Positions 17,895 through 26,710 of a DNA stretch of 64,000 nt are shown here, piece by piece. The notes under the pieces were generated by a model, which saw nothing but the letters and a program-made list of their open reading frames with translations, did not search any database and was not told the DNA's origin. A program made the position numbers and the translations under genes. This DNA comes from Pseudoalteromonas sp. OOF1S-7 (GTDB taxonomy: Bacteria; Pseudomonadota; Gammaproteobacteria; Enterobacterales; Alteromonadaceae). Location: NCBI RefSeq assembly GCF_022347765.1, contig NZ_JAKRFZ010000001.1, positions 496,001-560,000 of the forward strand. The letters are read 5' to 3'. Numbering within the stretch: the stretch's first letter is position 1; the number at the start of each line of letters is the position of its first letter.

Positions 17895-18050
17895 TCAACT
17901 GTCAGAGGAGGTAATAACCACTTCCTCGTCCGCTTGCGGGGTCGCATGCGGTGATCCTGCATTAGCCTGATTAAACCACGCCATCACTCCCAATACAATA
18001 ACTGTGAAGAGAACAGCGGAAAGCTTCACACCACCTTGATTACTATTCAT
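17895..18050 (-). CDS. Small single-pass membrane or secreted protein, hypothetical
   Basis: A 51-residue open reading frame read directly from the sequence. The N-terminus MNSNQGGVKL is followed by a 16-residue hydrophobic segment (SAVLFTVIVLGVMAWF) and a polar acidic tail ending in Ser. The pattern is that of a small inner-membrane protein with a signal anchor; alternatively AxA after the helix could be a signal cleavage site (NQANAG). The ribosome binding site is weak (AAGAG about 12 bp upstream). It lies between convergent smrA and the GhrA-like gene. No family recognised. Confidence 0.45.
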   Translation of the reverse strand: MNSNQGGVKLSAVLFTVIVLGVMAWFNQANAGSPHATPQADEEVVITSSDS

Positions 18051-18254
18051 GAAAAGCGACTCTTTATTATTATTTTTTCTTAACTTACTGAATGTAACCA
18101 GATGTCACAAGGTGTTTTTTTATACAGTGTTTTATACCATTGTACATCTACGCCGGAAACTACCGACAACAAGGCTCGACCACGCTCATTTCTGAACGCT
18201 GCTACGGCCTGAAAAGCCCCCATCACACAATGCAAGCCATTGAATAGTAATTTA

Positions 18255-19175
18255 TTAATACCCCAAGTCCAAATCAATGCAATGTGACAGTGGCTGGCCT
18301 CTCTGCATCGCCTGCATATTTGCAGCAATTTGCGCTACGGCTGTTTTCAGGCTCGTCAGCGCCGCAACATGCGGGGTCATGGTGATCTTAGGGTGATGCC
18401 AGAACGCATGATCTGTCGCAAGCGGCTCTGAAGCGAACACATCCAGCGTTGCAGCTGCAATTTGCTCAGTATCCAGTGCATCAATCAGGTCTGCTTCATG
18501 AAGGTGTGCCCCCCGGGCCACGTTGATCAGCACCCCGTTAGAAGGCATTGCCTCAAACAGCGATTTATTTAAAATCCCACGCGTTTGTGCGGTCAGAGGT
18601 AACAGACAGATCAGGTAGTCACAGTGCGATGCAAACTCGCTTAGCTGCGTCCGTCCCCAAAATTGCACAATTCCAGGTATCGTTTTTTCACTTCTTGACC
18701 AGCCCAACACCTCAAAACCATTGCGCTGCAGCTTAGTGGCCACAACTTGCCCAAGCTGCCCAAGCCCAAGTATACCGACCCGATTTCCACCACTTGCCCG
18801 CTTGGGACGCCACAATTGCTGCTGTTGCTGACGATAGTACAGTCCCAGGCGCAGTTTATGAGCAAGCACATGTCCCAGCACATACTCGGCCATATCATCT
18901 GCCAGCGCAGGATCAACAATGCGACATACCTGCACATCAGCTGGCAATGCAGATAACGCAATCCCGTCTACCCCGGCACCAAACGACTGAACCACCTTCA
19001 GATTCGGCAATTGCTGCCACAAAGACTCGGGCGCATTCCAGGCCAACACAAATTCAATTTCAGCCAGATCACCGGCATCAGGCCATTCCCTTATAGCTAT
19101 ACCTGGCAGGCTCGCGCGCAGCGCTGTCATCAGTTTGCGGTTGTCTCTGCCTGTTACACAGACTAGTAATGTCAT
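18255..19175 (-). CDS. ghrA: Glyoxylate/hydroxypyruvate reductase A (GhrA-like)
   Basis: A 306-residue D-2-hydroxyacid dehydrogenase, NAD(P)H dependent and cytoplasmic. The Rossmann motif is GILGLGQLG at about residue 135, and the catalytic triad is seen as Arg in INVARG, Glu in FASEPL and His in MTPHVAAL. Length and the W-rich N-terminal segment match GhrA (E. coli YcdW, 312 residues), which reduces glyoxylate and hydroxypyruvate. It stands alone, divergent from the acyltransferase gene. Confidence 0.85.
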   Translation of the reverse strand: MTLLVCVTGRDNRKLMTALRASLPGIAIREWPDAGDLAEIEFVLAWNAPESLWQQLPNLKVVQSFGAGVDGIALSALPADVQVCRIVDPALADDMAEYVLGHVLAHKLRLGLYYRQQQQQLWRPKRASGGNRVGILGLGQLGQVVATKLQRNGFEVLGWSRSEKTIPGIVQFWGRTQLSEFASHCDYLICLLPLTAQTRGILNKSLFEAMPSNGVLINVARGAHLHEADLIDALDTEQIAAATLDVFASEPLATDHAFWHHPKITMTPHVAALTSLKTAVAQIAANMQAMQRGQPLSHCIDLDLGY

Positions 19176-19339
19176 GCTCTTTCCTTTCTTCTTTTTAACG
19201 TGCCTTTACTGTATCAAAAAATCCAACCCTCAGGTGTACTTACACGACGGCCATCAAACTGCCATACCACTGCAACTTGTTTGTCATAGAGAGTTTTTAA
19301 TCTTGATAGGAAGCGGTTATACAACTTGAGAATCGATAT

Positions 19340-21061
19340 ATGATCAGTGTTGATAAGGTCATTGAAGCAAACCTGCCTCAATTAGAAAATTCACCAAAAG
19401 TTAAAGGCTTAGTTAAGAAAGGATTGGGTTACTTGCTGCATGAGCAAGAGTTTGTGGCTTTCGCCGATACCTACCCGCACCTTCAGGGACTCGAGTTTGT
19501 CGAGCAGGTACTGGAGGAGCTGGACTTCGATGCACGCTTTAAACCTAAACAAATTGAACACATTCCCAGCGAAGGCAGTGTAGTGATAGTCGCTAATCAC
19601 CCGATCGGGTCACTGGATGCACTGGCGTTGATCAAAGTACTGGCTCAGGTGCGCCCGGATCTGAAAGTCGTTGCCAACAGAATGCTGATGTCCATAACCC
19701 CCATGCACTCACTGCTGTTGCCGGTCGATAATCTATCGGGTGCGAGTCGCAAGCAGGAGCTGGCCAATATTCAGCACCACCTTAAACAGGAGGGGGCATT
19801 ACTGATCTTTCCTGCAGGCGAAGTATCCCGGCTAGGGCCAACAGGCATTAAAGATTGTAAGTGGAATTCTGGCTTTTTGCGCATGGCTAAAAAGGCCAAC
19901 TGTCCCATTCTGCCAATTTACATAAAAGCGAAAAACAGTCCGCTGTTTTACGGCACGTCCATGATCTACAAACCGCTGGCCAGCCTGCTGCTGGTCAAAG
20001 AAATGTTCAAACAACGACAGAAGTCTTTGGAATTTGAAATTGGTGCCAGCATTCCGCCGGCTTCATATCTGCTGGAAAACCTCAAAGACAAAGAGATCGT
20101 TGCTCTGATCCGTAAGCAACTGTACCGACTGACATCGAAAAAATCTTTACCCCTGAAAACCCAATCTCCGATTGCTGTGCCTGAATGTAAAAAAGATCTG
20201 AAACAGGCAATTGAAAGCTGCGAGCGCCTTGGTCAGACCCAGGATGGTATGCAAATATACCTGTATCAGTATCAGGGGAGTTCCCCTATTTTTCGCGAGC
20301 TGGGACGACTAAGAGAAATTGCCTTTCGCGCAGTAGGAGAAGGCAGTGGCAAACGCCGCGATATCGACAAATATGACATGTATTACCAGCACCTGGTGTT
20401 GTGGGATGCAAAACAGCTGGAGCTGGTTGGTGCCTACCGGCTTGCTAGCGCTCAAACCGTACTCAACAATCAGGGGCCGGAAGGGTTATATACCACCAGC
20501 TTGTTTAACTATTCAGAGGATATGCAACCTTATTTCGCGCACGGCCTGGAGCTGGGCAGAAGCTTCGTACAACCAAAATACTGGGGGCGCAAAAGCCTGG
20601 ATTATCTGTGGTACGGCATTGGCGCCTTTGTGAACCGCTACCCACAGCATCGCTATCTGTTTGGCGCAGTCAGTTTATCCAATACACTACCAGATAAAGC
20701 CAAAGCAATGTTGATTTACCACTACCAGCACTACTTCGCAAATCTGGTATCCCTGGCTACCCCAAAAAATGAGTATAAGCTAACGCCATCTCAGCAGCAG
20801 GCCTTTACTCAGTTATTTTGCGGTACTGATGTTAAAGAAGACTTCGCTGAACTCAAACACATCATGGCAAACATGGGCGCTCAGGTACCTACCCTGTTTA
20901 AACAATATACCGAATTGTGCGAACCCGATGGCGTGAACTTTCTGAGTTTCAGCATAGATCCTGACTTTAATAACTGTATCGACGGGCTGGTATTGGTCGA
21001 CCTCACACGCGTCAAGGCACAAAAAGCAAAACGATATCTGGGAGAAAATATCTACGACTGA
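19340..21061 (+). CDS. olsF: Fused acyltransferase, OlsF-like ornithine lipid synthase
   Basis: A 573-residue fusion. The N-terminal half (about 1-280) is a PlsC-type acyltransferase with VANHPIGSLD (H87, D93; the H-X5-D form of this subfamily) and the FPAGEVSR motif. The C-terminal half (about 290-570) resembles the GNAT-like OlsB/autoinducer-synthase fold, with FRELGRLREIAFRAVGEG and the LGRSFVQPKYWGRKSLDYLW block typical of OlsB. This architecture is known for OlsF of Serratia, which makes ornithine lipids by N-acylating ornithine and then O-acylating lyso-ornithine lipid. A related amino-lipid (for example glycine lipid) is an alternative. Ornithine lipids are phosphorus-free membrane lipids, often made under phosphate limitation. 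Confidence 0.75.
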   Translation: MISVDKVIEANLPQLENSPKVKGLVKKGLGYLLHEQEFVAFADTYPHLQGLEFVEQVLEELDFDARFKPKQIEHIPSEGSVVIVANHPIGSLDALALIKVLAQVRPDLKVVANRMLMSITPMHSLLLPVDNLSGASRKQELANIQHHLKQEGALLIFPAGEVSRLGPTGIKDCKWNSGFLRMAKKANCPILPIYIKAKNSPLFYGTSMIYKPLASLLLVKEMFKQRQKSLEFEIGASIPPASYLLENLKDKEIVALIRKQLYRLTSKKSLPLKTQSPIAVPECKKDLKQAIESCERLGQTQDGMQIYLYQYQGSSPIFRELGRLREIAFRAVGEGSGKRRDIDKYDMYYQHLVLWDAKQLELVGAYRLASAQTVLNNQGPEGLYTTSLFNYSEDMQPYFAHGLELGRSFVQPKYWGRKSLDYLWYGIGAFVNRYPQHRYLFGAVSLSNTLPDKAKAMLIYHYQHYFANLVSLATPKNEYKLTPSQQQAFTQLFCGTDVKEDFAELKHIMANMGAQVPTLFKQYTELCEPDGVNFLSFSIDPDFNNCIDGLVLVDLTRVKAQKAKRYLGENIYD

Positions 21062-21111
21062 TTTGTGTTGTGGCCATTTTTTTATTTATACTCGCGCTCG
21101 GAAATTAAAAA

Positions 21112-21609
21112 TTGCGAGCGCGCATGATAAAAGCTGTTCTTCAACTCATTATTTTTGCAACTGTTTTTCTGGCTGTCACTGCTTACCAGGAACTCGGTAT
21201 GCTGGCCGATGATGGTAAAGCTCCGGCCCCTTATTTTTCACTGCCTTTACTGGAGCAACCAACACAGCGGGTGTCCATCAAATCTCTGCAAGGGCAGCAA
21301 TCTGTGGTGTATTTCTTCGCGCCCTGGTGCAGTATTTGTCGTTACAGCATGCCTAATCTCAACAAATTACATGAGCAGGGTAAAGTGAATGCCGTTGCGA
21401 TAGCACTGGATTTTGAAAATACGGACGCTGTCTATGCCTTTGTCGATGACCTGGCACTGAGTATGCCAGTACTGCTTGGCACCAGCCATACTGGCTCAGA
21501 TTACAAAATTAAGGCATACCCAACGTATTATGTGTTGTCTGATGACCTGAAAGTGGTAGAACGCTCAGTTGGCTACTCCAGCGAACTGGGTATACGCGCC
21601 AGGCTGTAA
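21112..21609 (+). CDS. Thioredoxin-like (TlpA/ResA-type) membrane-anchored protein
   Basis: A 165-residue protein with an N-terminal signal anchor (about residues 7-25, AVLQLIIFATVFLAV) and a periplasmic thioredoxin fold. The active site is FFAPWCSICRYSMP (a CSIC pair) and the cis-proline loop is AYPTYYV. It is probably a periplasmic thiol-disulfide reductase, but the partner is unknown. The start is uncertain: TTG at 21112 has GGAA 8 bp upstream, while an ATG at 21124 has no clear ribosome binding site. Both lie in or next to a perfect 8-bp inverted repeat CGCGCTCG/CGAGCGCG (21093-21100 and 21115-21122). Confidence 0.8.
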   Translation: MRARMIKAVLQLIIFATVFLAVTAYQELGMLADDGKAPAPYFSLPLLEQPTQRVSIKSLQGQQSVVYFFAPWCSICRYSMPNLNKLHEQGKVNAVAIALDFENTDAVYAFVDDLALSMPVLLGTSHTGSDYKIKAYPTYYVLSDDLKVVERSVGYSSELGIRARL

Positions 21610-21734
21610 GCGACTAACTGTAAGAAAATGTTTTATTTATCAACAATTTCTTACCCTTAGATAAAACAAAGGCACGATTTATTGCCATACACTAGTCCCA
21701 ATCTTATTCAGCTTAGATTCAACAAGGGACTACC

Positions 21735-23804
21735 ATGACGCGCTCGTCACTCAACAAACCGTTTGCACTGTCGCCTATCATGCTGTGCATCGCACTTCAG
21801 GTGCAGGCAACCCCCGACGCAGACATAGAACACATTGAGGTGCACTATAAACGCAGCTCAATCACCGCGGAGATCACCGAAGATACAGAAAAACTGATTG
21901 AGATGCCTGGTGCAATGGGCGATCCATTACGCGCCGTGTATGCATTGCCGGGTGTGGTTGCTGCTGGTGGCTCAATGAGTGAACCCGCCGTACGCGGATC
22001 AAGCCCAAGCGACAATATGTTTGAAGTAGACTTTATGCCTGCGGGTTACATTTTCCATGACTTTGGCAGTTCAATCTTCAATCGCCATATCATTCAGGAT
22101 TTCCAGCTTTACTCTGCCGGATACGGCAGCAGCTACAGTAACGCAACGGGCGCGGTGTTTGATGTCACCCTGCGCAACCCCAAATATCAGCCTGTTACCA
22201 CCACACTCGACCTCACCATGTTCAATGCCGGTGTTTTTATGGAAGGTCAGCTTAGCGACAGCACGGCTTTCTATGTCTCGGGCCGAAAAAGTACCCTCCC
22301 CTTGTTCTTTGAAGAAGGTGAAGAGCTCGAAGATGACGACGGAGAGCCAACCGGTGTGATCATCAATGACGCGCCGGACGATCACGACTATCAGGGCAAG
22401 TTTTTGTGGGATATTAACGCCAACAACACCCTGACCTTCAACTTTACCGGCGCAGAAGACTCGGCAGCCGCCGGGTTTAACGAACGCTCCGAGCTGGCGC
22501 AAAAGACCCCGGAGTTTCAGGGGGACGCGCGGTTTATCAGGGAGTTCAACAGCCAGAACGTGTTGTGGGACCATTATAATGACAAGCTGCATCTGCGTGT
22601 GGGGATAGGTGCATTGGACCATTCAGGTCGACTGGAATATGGCCGCCGCGCCACGGTTTCTGCCGGCTATTTTGAACAAGAATCGGAAAAGCAATATACC
22701 TACAAGGCACGCCTGAACTACCGTATCAACCCAGCTCATCAGCTGATTTTAGATGCTGCCTACTTTGATAACGAAACAGAATATAGCTACGACACCTTCC
22801 AGTATTTGTGTACTGAACTGGACCCCGACTGCGACCTGAAAAAAGGTGAGCGGATCAACGGCAAGCGCAGCATAGATATCGACAGTGGTTTTGTTGGCCT
22901 GGCGCATATCTGGCAACTGAGCGATGACTGGCAGAGCGAGCTGGGAGTGCAAAGTCAGCATAATAAATACACGGATGAAACCTTCACCTCACCTCGTCTG
23001 GCGATCAGTTACTATGTGACGGAAGACAGCACCATCAGTGCCAAGGCGGGTCGCTACAATCGTATGCAAAATGTGGAGTACATTTTGCCAGACATTGGTA
23101 ACCCCAAGCTGAAATCTCAGGTGTCGGATCACTATACGCTGGGGTTCAGCCAGCAACTGGAGAATGAGTGGAGCTGGTCAATCGAAGGGTATTATAAGAC
23201 CATGGATGATCTGCCGCTTGCCACCGACGACGGCCCCAATGCGGCTGACCTGTATAGCAACGACGTTGAAGGGCGCGCCTATGGTGTAGACCTGCTGATC
23301 AACAAAAACAAGACCGATAACTGGTATGGCTGGGTCGCGTTGAGTTATTCGAAGAGTGAACGTACTGATCTCAGCCGCAATGTGACCCGCGATTATTACG
23401 CCGATACGCCACTGGTGTTTAATGCCGTATTCCACTACGAAATCAATGAAAAGTGGCAAGGTGGCTTTAACTTTACCGCGCGCAGCGGCCAGGCCTATAC
23501 CCCCATTGTCGGCGTCAGAGAAAACCCCGACCACGATGGCCGCTTTTTACCTGTCTATGGCGAGCCCTTCTCAGAGCGGTTTAAAGTGTATCACCGCCTG
23601 GATATCCGCTTTGAACGTAAAACCGAGCTATTCGGCAACGATGGCAAGCTGATCTTTGAATTAATGAATGCCTATGGTCAGGAAAACATTGCCTATATTG
23701 ACCTGGACTACAACAGAGTTAAGTCCGTCAACGACCTTTACATAGAAGAAGAGGAAGATGATTTCTCTATCCGCCCGTCGATTGGGTTTAGCGTAACCTT
23801 CTAA
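21735..23804 (+). CDS. TonB-dependent outer-membrane receptor
   Basis: A 689-residue receptor with an N-terminal signal peptide (ending about QVQA, residue 26), a plug domain at about 30-150 (IEHIEVHYKRSS, the PGVVAAGG and AVRGSSPSDN blocks) and a 22-strand-type barrel ending in Phe (IGFSVTF), the outer-membrane insertion signal. It differs from the three receptors at 30.9-40.2 kb: shorter, a different N-terminus and no CCAGGGAGAA leader. The acidic stretches (EEGEELEDDD and EEEEDDF) are unusual. The ligand cannot be told from sequence. An imperfect hairpin at 23818-23858 may end the transcript. Confidence 0.85.
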   Translation: MTRSSLNKPFALSPIMLCIALQVQATPDADIEHIEVHYKRSSITAEITEDTEKLIEMPGAMGDPLRAVYALPGVVAAGGSMSEPAVRGSSPSDNMFEVDFMPAGYIFHDFGSSIFNRHIIQDFQLYSAGYGSSYSNATGAVFDVTLRNPKYQPVTTTLDLTMFNAGVFMEGQLSDSTAFYVSGRKSTLPLFFEEGEELEDDDGEPTGVIINDAPDDHDYQGKFLWDINANNTLTFNFTGAEDSAAAGFNERSELAQKTPEFQGDARFIREFNSQNVLWDHYNDKLHLRVGIGALDHSGRLEYGRRATVSAGYFEQESEKQYTYKARLNYRINPAHQLILDAAYFDNETEYSYDTFQYLCTELDPDCDLKKGERINGKRSIDIDSGFVGLAHIWQLSDDWQSELGVQSQHNKYTDETFTSPRLAISYYVTEDSTISAKAGRYNRMQNVEYILPDIGNPKLKSQVSDHYTLGFSQQLENEWSWSIEGYYKTMDDLPLATDDGPNAADLYSNDVEGRAYGVDLLINKNKTDNWYGWVALSYSKSERTDLSRNVTRDYYADTPLVFNAVFHYEINEKWQGGFNFTARSGQAYTPIVGVRENPDHDGRFLPVYGEPFSERFKVYHRLDIRFERKTELFGNDGKLIFELMNAYGQENIAYIDLDYNRVKSVNDLYIEEEEDDFSIRPSIGFSVTF

Positions 23805-23817
23805 CACTTCCCTTGAA

Positions 23818-23858
23818 AAGGCCGGACGCTAGTAATTGAGGCTTGCGTTTTCGGCCTT
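23818..23858 (+). terminator. Possible terminator after the TonB-dependent receptor
   Basis: AAGGCCG (23818-23824) pairs with CGGCCTT (23852-23858), with an inner ACGC/GCGT stem, 14 bp after the stop codon. Only a short pyrimidine run (CTCCTT) follows, so strength is uncertain. Confidence 0.4.
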
Positions 23859-23902
23859 CTCCTTGCATGATCGGCGCCTTTGATAGTCCGGAGACCTGAA
23901 CC

Positions 23903-24181
23903 ATGCCAAAAGCCTGTGCCTACCACATTTTAGTTAAAACCGAAAAAGAGTGCCTTGCCATTAAAGCCAAGCTTGCAAAAGGTGGCGACTTTAACAAACT
24001 GGCCAAACAGCACTCTTTGTGTCCGTCGAAAAAACGCGGTGGCGATCTTGGTGAGTTTAATAAAGGCGATATGGTTAAAGCATTCGATGATGTGGTGTTC
24101 AAAAAGCCACTGTATGAAGTCCACGGTCCGGTCAAGACTAAGTTTGGTTACCACCTCATCAAAACGGTGTATCGCTCCTGA
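23903..24181 (+). CDS. ppiC: Parvulin-type peptidyl-prolyl isomerase PpiC
   Basis: A 92-residue stand-alone parvulin, cytoplasmic. Motifs are AYHILVKTEKE, CPSKKRGGDLGEF and KTKFGYHLIKTVYR, which match E. coli PpiC (93 residues) nearly end to end as I remember it. It catalyses cis-trans isomerisation at proline. A GGAGA ribosome binding site precedes the ATG. Confidence 0.95.
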   Translation: MPKACAYHILVKTEKECLAIKAKLAKGGDFNKLAKQHSLCPSKKRGGDLGEFNKGDMVKAFDDVVFKKPLYEVHGPVKTKFGYHLIKTVYRS

Positions 24182-24283
24182 GGCGTCATCGGTTTTCTCA
24201 ATCATGGCCATCGATTTTTGGCGGTTTCATTTTGTACGCTGGCCGATATACTGACTAGCAATGAAAATGATTTGGAGACCCCT

Positions 24284-24547
24284 ATGTTTACTGTGATTTT
24301 TGGCCGTGAAGGCTGCCCTTACTGCGTCCGTGCAAAAGACCTGGCAGAGCGCCTGAGCAATGAACGCGACGATTTTAAATTTCGCTACATTGACATTAAT
24401 AAAGAAGGGGTCAGCAAAGCCGATTTGGAAAAATCTGCAGGCAAGCCGTGTCCAACTGTACCGCAAATTTTCGTCGACCAGGACCACATTGGCGGCTTTA
24501 CCGAATTTGAAGCCTATGCCAAAGAGAATCTGGGCCTGTATCAGTAA
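24284..24547 (+). CDS. grxA: Glutaredoxin 1
   Basis: An 87-residue glutathione-dependent thiol oxidoreductase that can reduce ribonucleotide reductase. The active site CPYC is at residues 11-14, followed by VRAKDLAERLSNERDDF, TVPQIFVDQ and the glycine pair of HIGGFTEF, very close to E. coli GrxA. The start at 24284 is chosen over an upstream in-frame ATG at 24218 because GGAG lies 7 bp before it and homologues begin there. A perfect 9-bp inverted repeat TGCCTGAAT/ATTCAGGCA follows (24567-24599), without a T run. Confidence 0.95.
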   Translation: MFTVIFGREGCPYCVRAKDLAERLSNERDDFKFRYIDINKEGVSKADLEKSAGKPCPTVPQIFVDQDHIGGFTEFEAYAKENLGLYQ

Positions 24548-24771
24548 CACAGCGCCGTATCACTGCTGCCTGAATCGCCATTAAGCCGCAATTCAGGCAT
24601 GATTCTCCCTTAAAAATAGCCACTTACCCGCTAATCTAACAATCAAGAAAAATAAATAAGTTTATTTTTTGACCAATATCAAATACCTACAAAATTAGTG
24701 CCAATTTATGCAAGCAATTGTTTTTTCTTTGCTGTACAATGCCGCCTCTTTTAACTTGTTGAGGCGCATTA

Positions 24772-26616
24772 ATGTCAGAACCAGTCACGTTTGAATCTTT
24801 AGATCTTTCTCCTGCAATTTTAAAGGCAGTCGAAGAGCTGGGATATCAATCACCTTCTGAGATCCAAGCTCAATGTATACCGTTATTGCTAGAAAGAAAG
24901 GACGTGCTGGGACTAGCGCAGACGGGTACGGGCAAAACGGCGGCGTTCGCGTTGCCGCTATTAAACAATGTTGACGCATCCGTTAAGCAACCACAGATAT
25001 TAGTATTGACTCCAACACGCGAACTGGCTTTACAGGTCGCGGAAGCCTTCAACCAATACGCTAAATACACCAAAGGTGTTGAAGTATTGGCTCTGTACGG
25101 CGGACAAAGCTATGGCGTGCAGCTAAGCGCACTACGCCGTGGCGCACAGATCATTGTGGCAACACCGGGTCGTTTGATTGACCATATTAACCGTAAGACC
25201 ATAGATTTGTCGGATCTGAAAGCCTTAGTGCTGGACGAAGCCGATGAAATGCTACGCATGGGCTTTATCGATGATGTTGAAAGCATCATGGAAAAAACAC
25301 CGGTAGAGAAGCAAACCTGTTTGTTCTCTGCAACCATGCCAAAGCAGATCCAATCTATTTGCTCTAAGTATTTAGATAACGCAGAGCAAGTAAAAATCAC
25401 ACCACGTAACTCGACTGTTGACACAATTGAGCAAGTTTACTGGCGTGCAACGACGCATAAAAACAAAGCCATCGTACGTTTCTTAGAAGCGGAAGATTAC
25501 GATGCGTCTATCGTGTTTGTGCGTACACGTAACGACACTGTTCAGCTGGCTGAGCTACTTGAGCGCGAAGGCTTCTCTGCGGCACCACTGAATGGTGACA
25601 TGAACCAGCAAGCCCGTGAGCGTACGGTAGAGCGTCTGAAGAGCGGTCTGTTAGACATCGTTATCGCAACCGACGTTGCGGCGCGTGGTCTGGACGTAGA
25701 TCGTCTGAGCCTGGTTATCAACTATGATATCCCGCAAGACAGCGAAGCTTATGTACACCGTATCGGCCGTACAGGTCGTGCTGGTCGTAAAGGTAAAGCT
25801 ATCCTGTTCGTTAAAGGTAATGAACGTTACCTGCTACGTAACATCATGCGTCATACCCGCTCTGACATCGAGCAGGTTGAATTGCCTAACGCGAAAGTCG
25901 TTGAGCAAAAGCGCATTGAAGCACTGCAAGGCAAACTAAGCCTGGCACTGGATCACAAAGACATCGAGTTCTTCAGTGAAGTTGCACAGGGTATGGCTGA
26001 AAAACTGGAACTGAGCCAAACTGAGCTGGCCGCTGCACTTCTGTGTCTGGCACAGCAGCAGTCGCCGCTGAAAGTTCAGGAAATTCAGGTGCAACGTGAG
26101 CGTCGCGAGCGCGATGGTAACCGTGACGGTAACCGCGAGCGTCGTGGTGAACGTGGCGAGCGCGGTGAGCGCAAAGGCAATGCACGCCGCAACACCGGCC
26201 CTATGGATACCTATCGTATCGAAGTCGGTCGTGAGCACGGCGTACAGGTCAAGAACATTGTTGGTGCAATTGCGAACGAAGCTGATATCTCCAGCAAGTT
26301 TATCGGTGAAATCCGTTTGTTTGATGAGCACAGCACCGTTCAGCTGCCTCAGGATATGCCAGCAGATACGCTGTCACACTTCCAGAGCGTTTACATTTGT
26401 CAACGTCCAATGAAGATGACCAAGAGCACACACCCTGCCGATCAGGGCAACGGTGGCGAGCGTCGCGGCGGTGAACGTCGTTCAGGCGGTCGTGATGAGC
26501 GTCGCTTTGAAGGTCGTAACGAAGGCCGTGGTGACCGCAAGCGCAGCTTCAAAGATCCACGTGGTGACAAGCGTGACAACAAGCGCAAAGAGCGTGGCGA
26601 GATCAGCTTTTCATAA
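24772..26616 (+). CDS. deaD: DEAD-box RNA helicase DeaD (CsdA)
   Basis: A 614-residue ATP-dependent RNA helicase. Q motif and Walker A (AQTGTGKTAAF), PTRELALQ, VLDEADEML, SAT in LFSATMP, and HRIGRTGRAGR are all visible. A DbpA-type RNA-binding domain follows (YRIEVGREHGVQVKNIVGAI). The tail from about residue 555 is rich in Arg, Gly and Asp. E. coli DeaD (629 residues) acts in ribosome assembly and mRNA decay in the cold. The gene has a 224-bp AT-rich upstream gap (24548-24771), as expected for a cold-responsive leader, though no cold-shock box was identified. Confidence 0.95.
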   Translation: MSEPVTFESLDLSPAILKAVEELGYQSPSEIQAQCIPLLLERKDVLGLAQTGTGKTAAFALPLLNNVDASVKQPQILVLTPTRELALQVAEAFNQYAKYTKGVEVLALYGGQSYGVQLSALRRGAQIIVATPGRLIDHINRKTIDLSDLKALVLDEADEMLRMGFIDDVESIMEKTPVEKQTCLFSATMPKQIQSICSKYLDNAEQVKITPRNSTVDTIEQVYWRATTHKNKAIVRFLEAEDYDASIVFVRTRNDTVQLAELLEREGFSAAPLNGDMNQQARERTVERLKSGLLDIVIATDVAARGLDVDRLSLVINYDIPQDSEAYVHRIGRTGRAGRKGKAILFVKGNERYLLRNIMRHTRSDIEQVELPNAKVVEQKRIEALQGKLSLALDHKDIEFFSEVAQGMAEKLELSQTELAAALLCLAQQQSPLKVQEIQVQRERRERDGNRDGNRERRGERGERGERKGNARRNTGPMDTYRIEVGREHGVQVKNIVGAIANEADISSKFIGEIRLFDEHSTVQLPQDMPADTLSHFQSVYICQRPMKMTKSTHPADQGNGGERRGGERRSGGRDERRFEGRNEGRGDRKRSFKDPRGDKRDNKRKERGEISFS

Positions 26617-26629
26617 TCTGATTTAGACG

Positions 26630-26660
26630 AAAAAACCGCTTCACATGAAGCGGTTTTTTT
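26630..26660. terminator. Bidirectional intrinsic terminator between deaD and mtfA
   Basis: The stem CCGCTTC/GAAGCGG, loop ACAT, is flanked by six A on the left and seven T on the right. It lies between convergent genes and can terminate both. Confidence 0.9.
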
Positions 26661-26710
26661 ATGCTTGTGATTTAAGTCCTAAATGGAACGCCAAGCACCC
26701 AATTTAATGG

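Noticed and set aside
22071..22622. Minus-strand open frame of 183 codons inside the TonB-dependent receptor
   Set aside because: Antisense shadow; the receptor in the sense frame has a full domain order and the antisense has no recognisable motif.
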